Assembly (NCBI GenBank): GCA_027310535.1
Contig: DAIDAQ010000043.1
Location: 1 to 7,794, forward strand
Direction: 5' to 3'
DNA from: Candidatus Micrarchaeaceae archaeon
GTDB taxonomy: Archaea > Micrarchaeota > Micrarchaeia > Micrarchaeales > Micrarchaeaceae
Length of the DNA stretch: 7,794 bases
Position 1 is the stretch's first letter, and every line of letters begins with the position of its first letter. A program made the position numbers and the translations under genes. The notes under the pieces are model-generated. The model was not told where the DNA came from. It saw only the letters and a program-made list of their open reading frames with translations, and did not search any database. Shown here one piece after another: positions 1 to 6,254 of the stretch.

Positions 1-219
1 TGGACTGTGGAACTTTCCTCAATCTGGGGCACGGCACATAGGTGCAGAACGAGTGAAGGAGGAAGCATATTTCCAAATGTTAGCTACTTATGGAATGATA
101 AATCTCATCTTAAGATATGCTCTCCCATAGCCCTAATTAAAAGTGCAACTTCTCCCTTAAAGGTGCAAACCGCCTTTTAGGTGCAAAGCCGCAATGACGG
201 GCGTTGCGACAAAATTGAT
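1..219. other. Left-edge region without a recognised gene
   Basis: This stretch is richer in A and T than the rest of the window and shows no gene I can support. Plus frame 1 is open from the window edge to a TAG at 178-180 (59 codons), but its translation has no recognisable motif and the codon use is unlike the neighbouring genes. No start codon or partner can be seen because the window begins here. The minus strand has only very short frames. The region contains the tandem repeats at 132-187 and, at 190-208, a weak 5-bp inverted repeat (CGCAA/TTGCG with a 9-base loop) just beyond the stop of the neighbouring mini-gene. It may be 3' flank or remnant of a mobile element, but no transposase is visible. 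Confidence 0.4.
132..187 (-). repeat. Three degenerate 18-bp tandem repeats
   Basis: Read on the minus strand, copy 1 (187-170) is TTTGCACCTAAAAGGCGG, copy 2 (169-152) is TTTGCACCTTTAAGGGAG, and copy 3 (149-132) is GTTGCACTTTTAATTAGG. Copies 1 and 2 are adjacent and match at 14 of 18 positions. Copy 3 is offset by two bases and matches copy 2 at 12 of 18. The shared core is TTGCAC followed by an A/T-rich run. A single related GGTGCA also lies at 41-46 on the plus strand. The spacing of 18-20 bp is close to two helical turns, which would suit a protein binding in series. A decayed element end is the other obvious reading. There are no spacers, so this is not CRISPR. Confidence 0.6.
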
Positions 220-377
220 TCAGTCTTTACTGATTACAATATAGGCGCGGCGGCCCATGTGTTCCTTCGCACAGGCCACTTTTGTGGCGTTACCATAGGG
301 GGCTACGACCTTTTCCATCACAAGAAGTACATTTTCTTTTGGCACATGTCCTTTTTTGTTCTCTTTACTTTGTGCAT
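220..377 (-). CDS. DUF2080-like small protein, possible -1 frameshift
   Basis: The frame ending with TGA at 220-222 encodes a core that reads EKVVAPYGNATKV followed by AKEHMGRRAYIVI. This resembles, from memory, the archaeal DUF2080 family (transposon-associated, AbrB-like swapped-hairpin proteins), whose hallmark is GN-S/A-x-V, then PK/KE, then G-K/R-x-x-x-V-I. An ATG at 318 begins the last 32 residues but has no ribosome binding site. A second frame starts with ATG at 377, preceded by GGTGG (389-385, 7-base spacing). It encodes 19 residues and stops with a TGA that shares its A with the ATG at 318. Inside it, at 357-351, lies A AAA AAG. A -1 shift there would enter the core frame and give one 52-residue protein, near the family's length. 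Alternatives are translational coupling, a GTG start at 343-345, a homopolymer error, or a decayed gene. The AT-rich codons differ from the neighbours and suggest transfer. A weak TATA-like CATATACC lies at 420-413. Confidence 0.55.
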
Positions 378-459
378 GCCTATCCCACCTTTCGGGAGAA
401 ACAACAACGCTTGGTATATGGATGGAAACATTGGGGGAGGAATGAGGAAGTGGGCCCGC

Positions 460-960
460 CTAGCCACTGCGCCGCATCCCCTGCCTTATCCTCTCAGCTC
501 TCTCTGCCATGTCGTAGAATGGTTCATCCGATTGCGCTGCTCCGTAGCCCTGCTGGTCAAATTCCTTGAGGAGGACAGCTGTAGTAATTATCCTCCATTC
601 AGCAAACTCCTTTTCCGGGAGTTTGTCCTTTGATGCCCCTACTTTCCAGAGCTCAAAATGCTTGTAGTAGAGCGCGTAGTCCTCAGGGCTTGCTGCAAAA
701 TCTATGCATGCCCTTATTGTAGAAACAGCTTCCGCAACCCCGGCCTTGCCTTTCCTCTCTGCCTCCGGGATATTGCCATTGATGCGACTGGCCAGGGCGT
801 ACAGGAACCCTACCTTCTCGTCCCTCTCGGGAAGCTTGTTCAGGGCGGAGAAGGTAGCGGACCATATCTCAGCTGGCGTCCGGGCTTTCTGCAGGCTCTC
901 CAGGAGCTCCCTGAGATTGGAGACACGCGCCTGCCTGCTGGCGCCGGTGTTTGCTGCCAT
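460..960 (-). CDS. Helical protein of unknown function
   Basis: This gene encodes 166 residues from ATG 960; an in-frame ATG at 969 would add three. I do not recognise the family. The sequence is soluble, charged and predicted mainly helical, with no signal peptide, membrane segment or cysteine cluster. Aromatic-rich stretches such as DYALYYKHFELW and EFAEWRIITTAVLLKEF suggest a packed helical bundle. A basic tail (RIRQGMRRSG) precedes the TAG. The ATG at 960 was preferred because the nearest TATA-like box (986-991) would place transcription start near 962, giving a leaderless message; the ATG at 969 would then be too close to the box. Codon use is GC-rich like rad50. It lies 106 bases downstream of rad50 on the same strand but seems to have its own promoter, so a link to DNA repair is only positional. 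After its TAG the same frame stays open for 79 codons, to the TGA at 220. Confidence 0.8.
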   Translation of the reverse strand: MAANTGASRQARVSNLRELLESLQKARTPAEIWSATFSALNKLPERDEKVGFLYALASRINGNIPEAERKGKAGVAEAVSTIRACIDFAASPEDYALYYKHFELWKVGASKDKLPEKEFAEWRIITTAVLLKEFDQQGYGAAQSDEPFYDMAERAERIRQGMRRSG

Positions 961-985
961 GCTCTGCATTTGTGCACCCGCCTGC

Positions 986-991
986 TTTAAA
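986..991 (-). promoter_or_regulatory. TATA-like box of the 166-residue protein gene
   Basis: On the minus strand the sequence ACATTTAAAGC contains TTTAAA, centred about 28 bases upstream of the ATG at 960. That is where an archaeal TATA box should lie for a leaderless transcript. The match to the archaeal consensus is moderate. No other AT-rich box lies between this point and the gene. Confidence 0.4.
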
Positions 992-1020
992 TGTTACATT
1001 GAGCTGCGGTGCATGCAGGT

Positions 1021-1052
1021 AAAAGTTTTAGCACAGCGGCGCGTACGCTGTG
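1021..1052 (-). terminator. Possible rad50 transcript terminator
   Basis: Fourteen bases after the rad50 TAG, the minus strand has CACAGCG and CGCTGTG (1052-1046 and 1038-1032) around a 7-base loop: a perfect 7-bp stem. It is followed by CTAAAACTTTTACC with a short T run at 1027-1021. The arrangement resembles an intrinsic terminator and sits between rad50 and a gene with its own promoter. Archaea often need only T runs, and this run is short, so function is uncertain. Confidence 0.4.
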
Positions 1053-1066
1053 TGATTTGGCATGTG

Positions 1067-3373
1067 CTAGGACTGCGAGACCACAGTGTAGCCGTGCACG
1101 CCCTTGTCCCTCTCGAAATTGTAGATCGAAGCGTTGCTTATCCGCTTCAGCGCATCATCGTGCGTTATCACGAAGACCTGGTCGACGATGGACGGTAGCG
1201 TCTCGCCCAGGATATGCACGAGCTTCTCTATCCCATTTGAGTCTATGTTGTGCGTCGGCTCGTCGAGTATGAGCCAGCGCAGGTTCGGGACGACGACCAT
1301 CGAGAACGCTATGCGCATCGCAAGGCATGCAACGCTGCGCTCCCCGCCCGAGGCGAGGGAATTGACATTGTGCCATGCCTCAGCCCCGTTGGAAGAGACG
1401 CGGACCTGGAGAAGGTAGTCGTCCTTCCCTGCCTCGAGCCTTATGCCATGATAATCTCCATACGGGTATAGCTCCGGCCAGATACCCTGCATTATCTCGT
1501 TGATCGCACTGACGAGCCTGTTCCTCAGCTGCGCCTCTGTCTCCATGAGTGCCGCCTTGAACTTGTTCATGTTGGCAAGCTGTGCGCGCCGTGCCCTTAT
1601 CCCTGCCTCTAGCCTGCAGAGCCTGGCCAGCAGCTCTTTTTTCTCTGCTGCCTGGATGGCCAGGCTCTGCGCATATCTCCTGTTGCCCTCGATCTTGGAC
1701 GAGGTCTCACTCAGATCGGATGAGATTCTGGTGAACCTATCCTGCAGCCCGTAGACCACTTTCTCATCGACGGAGAGCGCCTCTGCCTCGCCCTTCTTCC
1801 TCCCGCACAGCGCCGTATATTCCTCAATCTGCCTTTGATAGCCTTCCTTCCTCGCGATATCCTTTGCCGTTTGTTCAAGCGAGCTTATCTCAGCATGGAG
1901 CTCCTTCGCCGCCGCGTCAGCTCCCCTTGCCTGCATGACTGCATCCTCGTACCCTGCTTTTTTCTCCTTCATGGTCACCGCCGCAATGCTCAGCCGCTCA
2001 TCGATCCCGACCGCAAGATGCTTGCGCAATGCATCCATCTTTGCTGTGAGCCCCCTCAGCCCAGGCTCAAGCTCCTTTATCACCTTTTCTTCGGCAGCGA
2101 GCTTCGCCATGGAATCGGAGATCTGCCCCTTGAGCGCCGCGGCGAGGCGCTCCCTTTCGCTTATGAGCCTCTCCCGCGAGCCTGCATTGAGAGCCTGCTC
2201 ACAGAGCGGGCATTTGCCTGCATGCCCCTTCAGCTCAGAGAGCCACTTGAGAGCCTCCCCCAGCTGCGTGCTATCTGAAGAGGAGGCTGCCCTCAGCCCC
2301 TCTGCCCTCTCCCTCGATGAACAGAGCCTGGCCTCGGTCTCCCTGATGAGGCCTTCGCTCACCTCCATGGACAGCCTGTTGCGCTCGAGCGCCTCCACCT
2401 GCAGCTGCCTTATCAGGGTCTCTGTTTCAGAAACCTCGCGCTGCAGCCTGCGCTCCTCCAGCGCAAGCTGCTCCTTCGCTTTTTCAAGCCCTGCAGACCT
2501 CTTTTTCGCGTCGGTGAGCCTTTCAGGGAGGCTGGCGCCCGTGGTTGCCTCCTCTATCTTCTTGGCTTCCCTTGATAACATATCGGCTTTCGAGCTGAGG
2601 TCTGCAGCTTCCCTCTCCAGCGCCTTCTTCCTCTCGTAGTCCTTCTTCTTGGCATCGAGCTCCCTGCCGGCAGCTTCATACTCCAGCCTGCATTCCACCT
2701 CATGGCCGAGCAGCCTGGCATGCTGCATCTCAACCTCATGCATCTCCTTCTCGAGCGCGGCGGCCTGCGCCCTCAGCTCGCCGACCTTCATGCCTGCAAG
2801 CGTCTTTTCATCGCCCTGAACCAGCTCCCTTATCCTGTTAATGAGGGAGGTGGAGTTCTCCTCAGCAGAGGCGAAGGCATCCAGACCGAGCATCCCGTCT
2901 ATCCCCTTCTTCCTGCCCGCCTTGTCCTGCTCGAGGAAGTAGTCAAGCTCGTTCTGCTGCGAGTAGATCGCCTTGGCGAAGGTATCGTAATCCACCTTCA
3001 GAAGCTCCTCGATCGCCTCTGTCACCCTCTCTGGCTGCGCCTGGAGGTACTCGCCGCCCTTCAGCAGGCTGGCAGAGCTGGATGAATTGGCGGTTATCCT
3101 CCTTGACACTGTATACTCCAAGCCGTCAACCTCGAACTTCAGCCTCACCTCTGCGCTGCGCTCCTCTGCGGGCCTGTTCGTTACCAGGTTGCCTATCGAG
3201 ACCCGCCTGCTCGACAGCCCGGGGAACGAGCCGAAGAGCGCGTACGATATCGCGTCAAGGACAGAGCTCTTCCCGGCCCCCATCACGCCGAGTATCACGT
3301 TCACCCCCTTCCTGAACTCGATGGTGCTGGACTTGTGTGTCTTCCAGTTCCTGAGCTCTATCGACTTTATCAT
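1067..3373 (-). CDS. rad50: DNA double-strand break repair ATPase Rad50
   Basis: Rad50 is the SMC-like ATPase that, with the nuclease Mre11, tethers and processes DNA double-strand ends in the cytoplasm. The 768-residue product shows the full ABC-ATPase set. Walker A is GVMGAGKS (29-36), the Q-loop is YSQQN (Q139/Q140), the signature is SGGE (675-678), Walker B ends in LILDE (D704, E705), the D-loop has D711 and the H-loop has H738. Charged heptad-like coiled coil occupies about 175-380 and 400-620. The zinc hook CPLC (C388, C391) sits at its middle. All catalytic residues are present, so the protein should be active. It is somewhat shorter than the roughly 850-900 residues I expect for archaeal Rad50, mainly in the coiled coil. 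The ATG at 3373 lacks a ribosome binding site but lies 30 bases from a TATA box, so the message is probably leaderless. No mre11, herA or nurA flanks it here. Confidence 0.96.
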   Translation of the reverse strand: MIKSIELRNWKTHKSSTIEFRKGVNVILGVMGAGKSSVLDAISYALFGSFPGLSSRRVSIGNLVTNRPAEERSAEVRLKFEVDGLEYTVSRRITANSSSSASLLKGGEYLQAQPERVTEAIEELLKVDYDTFAKAIYSQQNELDYFLEQDKAGRKKGIDGMLGLDAFASAEENSTSLINRIRELVQGDEKTLAGMKVGELRAQAAALEKEMHEVEMQHARLLGHEVECRLEYEAAGRELDAKKKDYERKKALEREAADLSSKADMLSREAKKIEEATTGASLPERLTDAKKRSAGLEKAKEQLALEERRLQREVSETETLIRQLQVEALERNRLSMEVSEGLIRETEARLCSSRERAEGLRAASSSDSTQLGEALKWLSELKGHAGKCPLCEQALNAGSRERLISERERLAAALKGQISDSMAKLAAEEKVIKELEPGLRGLTAKMDALRKHLAVGIDERLSIAAVTMKEKKAGYEDAVMQARGADAAAKELHAEISSLEQTAKDIARKEGYQRQIEEYTALCGRKKGEAEALSVDEKVVYGLQDRFTRISSDLSETSSKIEGNRRYAQSLAIQAAEKKELLARLCRLEAGIRARRAQLANMNKFKAALMETEAQLRNRLVSAINEIMQGIWPELYPYGDYHGIRLEAGKDDYLLQVRVSSNGAEAWHNVNSLASGGERSVACLAMRIAFSMVVVPNLRWLILDEPTHNIDSNGIEKLVHILGETLPSIVDQVFVITHDDALKRISNASIYNFERDKGVHGYTVVSQS

Positions 3374-3708
3374 GGAAACATTATGATTAGGAAAGAAAAG
3401 TTATAATGCTTTCATGGCCGACTTCACAGTCAACCCTTCCCGGGTTTTCAAAGTACAGCACGTTGACTGCCTCCTGCACCGCCTGCAGGGCTGTTGCGGG
3501 GGCCGAGGGGAGCAGGACGCCGACCCAGTACCGAATGCACCGTCTGGTCTGCCTGCCGCCGAGAAGCTGCAAAGCCAGTCGTGGCCTACATAAACAATCA
3601 GTCCGATCATGGGCTGAATTGTGTGAGGCATTCAGGTACAGAACCCACCAGCAATCTTGCGGGACTATCGATAAAGGAGTCTGTGATGTTCAGAAGATAA
3701 TCGGCGCG
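3374..3708. other. Spacer between aEF-1beta and rad50
   Basis: These 335 bases hold the rad50 promoter at the left end and no gene I can name. On the minus strand, a frame open from about 3670 to a TAA at 3387-3389 has GC-rich third positions over its last 50 codons. Its translation there (for example NVLYFENPGRVDCEVGHESI) looks more protein-like than the part before it. It has no ATG; the only usable start seen is TTG at 3572, giving 61 residues. It ends 13 bases before rad50. It could be a small gene, a decayed gene or chance. I looked for tRNA, SRP RNA and RNase P RNA motifs on both strands and found none. No clear terminator follows aEF-1beta. Confidence 0.4.
3401..3406 (-). promoter_or_regulatory. 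TATA box of rad50
   Basis: The minus strand reads GCATTATAACTTTTC. TTATAA is centred 30 bases upstream of the rad50 ATG, which predicts transcription start about 4 bases before the start codon. No Shine-Dalgarno-like sequence lies between them, consistent with a leaderless or nearly leaderless message. Confidence 0.6.
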
Positions 3709-3954
3709 TCAGATCAGGGTTTCCTGCTCCACTTCTATCTCGCTTACCCCATCCACCTTCCTTATCCTCTCCTCTATCTCAGTGGAGTTGGACTTCGCGT
3801 TGTCATAGACAAACATCGCCAGTATCGCCTGCATGCCGAAGGCAAGCTCCTCAGTCCTGAGGTCCTGCGGGCCTAACTTCCTCAACCCAGCTACCACTTC
3901 GTCGAGCCTCCCCTCTTCAGGATAAATCTTGAAGACCACTCCAACGTCTGACAT
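3709..3954 (-). CDS. ef1b: Translation elongation factor aEF-1beta
   Basis: This is the archaeal nucleotide exchange factor that reloads EF-1alpha with GTP during protein synthesis. The 81-residue product corresponds to the C-terminal exchange domain of EF-1beta. It has the family's pattern: a first strand (GVVFKIYPE), helix 1 (LDEVVAGLRKL), then AFGMQAILAMFVYDN, helix 2 (TEIEERIRKV) and the closing strand VSEIEVEQETLI. The family is usually about 88-90 residues, so this is slightly short. The ATG at 3954 was chosen over the TTG just upstream (3957). It overlaps the stop of the zinc ribbon gene by one base (TGATG), and GAGGGA at 3965-3960 gives a 5-base spacing. Translation is therefore probably coupled to the zinc ribbon gene, a pairing I recall from other archaea. 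Confidence 0.93.
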   Translation of the reverse strand: MSDVGVVFKIYPEEGRLDEVVAGLRKLGPQDLRTEELAFGMQAILAMFVYDNAKSNSTEIEERIRKVDGVSEIEVEQETLI

Positions 3955-4124
3955 CAAGGTCCCTCAAAGCCGCACGCCTCACACTTGTAGACGTTCGACG
4001 TCTCCCTGCAGTGGTGGCACCTTATTATCATGCTGGCGCCGCACTTCGGGCACTTGAACTCTGTGTAGGTGCTTGTCAGCCTGCCGCATGATATGCATGC
4101 CTTGCCGGGTATAACTTCTACCAT
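3954..4124 (-). CDS. Small four-CxxC zinc ribbon protein
   Basis: The 56-residue product has four CxxC pairs: C10/C13 (CISC), C25/C28 (CPKC), C36/C39 (CHHC) and C48/C51 (CEAC). They should bind two zinc ions. The pattern and size match the archaeal short zinc finger proteins (HVO_2753/DUF1610-like, from memory), which commonly sit beside the aEF-1beta gene. Their biochemical role is not settled, and RNA or ribosome association is an inference from the neighbour. The ATG at 4124 has GTGAT at 4132-4128 as ribosome binding site with 3-base spacing. The TGA shares its last base with the aEF-1beta ATG. It starts 27 bases after the S16 protease stop, so it is probably on the same transcript. Confidence 0.93.
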   Translation of the reverse strand: MVEVIPGKACISCGRLTSTYTEFKCPKCGASMIIRCHHCRETSNVYKCEACGFEGP

Positions 4125-4127
4125 AGT

Positions 4128-4132
4128 ATCAC
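4128..4132 (-). promoter_or_regulatory. Ribosome binding site of the zinc ribbon gene
   Basis: GTGAT on the minus strand, three bases before the ATG at 4124, complements the ATCAC near the archaeal 16S 3' end. It supports internal translation initiation of this short gene inside a longer message. A TATATA-like run at 4201-4210, inside the S16 protease tail codons, could serve as a promoter with a leader of about 58 bases, but it may be only a consequence of the codons used. Confidence 0.45.
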
Positions 4133-4151
4133 TCGCTTAGCTTTGTTTGCT

Positions 4152-6227
4152 CTATCGCTCGCGCCGCCTGCCCGGGCGCATTCTGATTGAGCGCTTAAAC
4201 CTATATAACTCTATTGCTAGCGCGGCAACCGCGGCTGCCATAACGACAACCACTAAGGCCAGCATGGAGAGAAGCTGGCCTGCGGCAGGCTGGCCCTGCA
4301 CAGAGCCGCTTATCAAGCCATCCAGCGCACCCTCCACGCTGACATACGCCGAGAAGGTGGCGACCGCAGCCTGCGCTGAAGACGAGTCAGTGACTGAGGC
4401 GCAGTAGTACGTGCTGTTAACCGGCTGGACTGTCAGGCTCGCCGACGTGCCGTTGACATCATAGCTACCGAGCTTAGTAGAGTTCTCCGTGCACGCGGCC
4501 CTGTCCGAGTACCAGCTGACCCTGTATGGCGGGACGCCCCCGGCCCACAAGACGTTGAGCACTATCTTCTGACCTTCATCTATTTTGTAGGCGCGCGCCG
4601 CGGACTCTGACATGTTTGAGCTTATTACAGAGAAGCTGGAGCTCAGTGCCACAGCGAGCTGCGCTATCTGGTATGCCTGCTGCGCGTATGCAAGCTTCAG
4701 GGAACTGCCCACAGGCAACTGCGCCTGGTAGGCGTAAAACCTGGCCTCGTTTGAGAACTGCAGCGCCCATGTGCCGAAGGTAGCATTGGAAGCAATCCTT
4801 AGCGCTTCACCGGCCAAGCCTTCAGCACTCCCGTTTGGCACGGCCTGCGAAAATGCCACGGCATAGGAGGCGGACAGCAGCGCCAAGGGGTAGTTCCTGG
4901 CCGCGAGCGCGGCATCAGCACTCTCGGAATAGAGGCTGTTGAGGCTCGCATATCTCCCCGCCTCGGCTGTCACCCTTGACGCGAGCTGGCCTATCCCTAT
5001 TACAGAGCTGGCGTTCCCGCCAAGGCCCTTCGCGATGCTGTACATGTACTCCGCAGAACCGCACCACGCAGTAGCCTGCGCAACTCCGTTGACCACTGAG
5101 GCGATCTGGTCGCTGTCGATCTCTGGCGCTGTGGAGAGCACGTTGGCTGCAACAGAAAGTGTCTGCTCTGCCCATTGCTGGCGCAGGCCGCCGCCGAGGA
5201 CGTATTCGTAGTTGTAGCGGGTAAGCGGCGGCGCGCGCAGTGACGCGCAGGCCTCCCCTGTGCTGCTAACCAGCGCTGCGGCGGAGTCAACGCTGTAGTT
5301 TGCATGCTCGAACAGGAACGCATTGATGTAATCGAGGAACGCGAGGTTCGCCCCGAGATAGAGATAACCCTTCCCTGCGATCGCGGCGTCCTGGCTGAGG
5401 CTGTTAAGCAGCTCAGCCCTTACGGCCGAGAGGCTGTCTGGCAGCGCGCTTATCTCCCTGCGCGAGAGGTTGAAGGTGTAGTTGGCAAGCGAACCGAACT
5501 GCTGCATTGTGCAGTTACCAGCGGCGCATTCGCTTGCGCCATCAGGGAGAGAGAGGTTATAGTTTGTGTAGAACCGGTAGCTCGCCTTGTTTGAGGCTGC
5601 CAGCGAGGGGCTGGACGAATAAAGCAGGGCCTGGGACAGGTTTGCTACCGGCACGATGAGGATACCGAACGCCGCCTGCGCCAGCACGTACTGCTCTGCC
5701 TCGAAGCTCGAGTTGTTTACGTAAGGCACCAGCATGAACGAGAGCCCCTTGGCCTTTGCTGCGCTGGCCTTGTCATACACCCCTCCGATCGCCCCCACCC
5801 TGCCTGAACCTGATATCGTTCCGGTTGCGGCAAAATCCAGTTGGTCAGGTTCGCCCTTGAGGGCAGAGACGGCGAGCAGCGCCATCGCAAGGCCGCCGCT
5901 CGGCCCTGAGACGTTCGCCGCTCCGCTGATACCGTACGTAAAATCGTATCCTGATTCCGCCTTGCGCAGATACGAAGATGCGGCTCTGGCGGCGTCCTGC
6001 GCAGAAACCAGGGTATCCTGGCTCACCTGCACCGGGCCTGCTATCGAGACATTGCCGCTGCCGTTGACTACCACCAGGCTTATAGTCGTCAGCGAACCTG
6101 TGCCGCTGCCCGATATGACGGCGGGCGCGTAGATGCGCGAGCTCCCAACAACAGCTCCCGGTGCATATGAGAGCGCCGCGAGCGCCAGCGCTGACATCAA
6201 CAGGATAATGAATGCATTTCCCCTCAT
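4152..6227 (-). CDS. Membrane-anchored extracytoplasmic Lon-domain (S16) serine protease
   Basis: The product has 691 residues from ATG 6227. Residues 1-25 form a signal peptide or anchor (MRGNAFIILLMSALALAALS). The Lon-type protease domain follows, at about 35-200. Catalytic Ser110 lies in SGPSGG and Lys153 in GGVYDK, 43 residues apart, the same distance as S679 and K722 of E. coli Lon. There is no AAA+ ATPase module, so it is not LonA or LonB. It resembles the archaeal predicted secreted S16 proteases (COG1750-like, from memory). A long alanine-rich helical region (about 225-550) precedes an Ig-like domain (about 555-631) with PPYRVSWY and YYC, whose two cysteines could pair. One membrane helix (about 652-674) and a basic tail end the protein. 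About fifteen N-x-S/T sequons fit an exported glycoprotein. The alternative GTG start at 6299 would run through the TATA box and hairpins, so it was rejected. Confidence 0.88.
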   Translation of the reverse strand: MRGNAFIILLMSALALAALSYAPGAVVGSSRIYAPAVISGSGTGSLTTISLVVVNGSGNVSIAGPVQVSQDTLVSAQDAARAASSYLRKAESGYDFTYGISGAANVSGPSGGLAMALLAVSALKGEPDQLDFAATGTISGSGRVGAIGGVYDKASAAKAKGLSFMLVPYVNNSSFEAEQYVLAQAAFGILIVPVANLSQALLYSSSPSLAASNKASYRFYTNYNLSLPDGASECAAGNCTMQQFGSLANYTFNLSRREISALPDSLSAVRAELLNSLSQDAAIAGKGYLYLGANLAFLDYINAFLFEHANYSVDSAAALVSSTGEACASLRAPPLTRYNYEYVLGGGLRQQWAEQTLSVAANVLSTAPEIDSDQIASVVNGVAQATAWCGSAEYMYSIAKGLGGNASSVIGIGQLASRVTAEAGRYASLNSLYSESADAALAARNYPLALLSASYAVAFSQAVPNGSAEGLAGEALRIASNATFGTWALQFSNEARFYAYQAQLPVGSSLKLAYAQQAYQIAQLAVALSSSFSVISSNMSESAARAYKIDEGQKIVLNVLWAGGVPPYRVSWYSDRAACTENSTKLGSYDVNGTSASLTVQPVNSTYYCASVTDSSSAQAAVATFSAYVSVEGALDGLISGSVQGQPAAGQLLSMLALVVVVMAAAVAALAIELYRFKRSIRMRPGRRRER

Positions 6228-6254
6228 CTGACCATAGAGACTTTTACATCCCAT

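Noticed and set aside
65..121. Inverted repeat AGCATAT/ATATGCT as a transposon end
   Set aside because: Only 7 bp with a 43-base gap in AT-rich DNA; easily due to chance.
1..180. C-terminal tail of a plus-strand gene
   Set aside because: The frame is open for 59 codons, but composition and translation are not gene-like and chance openness in such a short stretch is not rare; it cannot be settled without sequence to the left.
132..187. CRISPR array
   Set aside because: The repeats are contiguous and degenerate, with no spacers and no cas genes.
181..633. Plus-strand open frame of 150 codons (GTG start)
   Set aside because: Its right half is antisense to the clear minus-strand gene at 460-960 and its left half is antisense to the mini-gene; no recognisable motif.
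1935..2639. Plus-strand open frame of 234 codons
   Set aside because: Entirely antisense to the rad50 coiled coil; the Ser/Ala/Leu-rich translation is the usual shadow of GC-rich codons.
3374..3708. tRNA, SRP RNA or RNase P RNA
   Set aside because: No T-loop with paired arms, no SRP GGAAGG-type core and no RNase P conserved block could be found on either strand by eye.
3406..3876. Plus-strand open frame of 156 codons
   Set aside because: Its right part is antisense to aEF-1beta, its left part covers the rad50 promoter side, and the translation has no motif.
5304..5594. Open frames on both strands inside the S16 protease gene
   Set aside because: They are shadows of the protease coding frame with no start signals.
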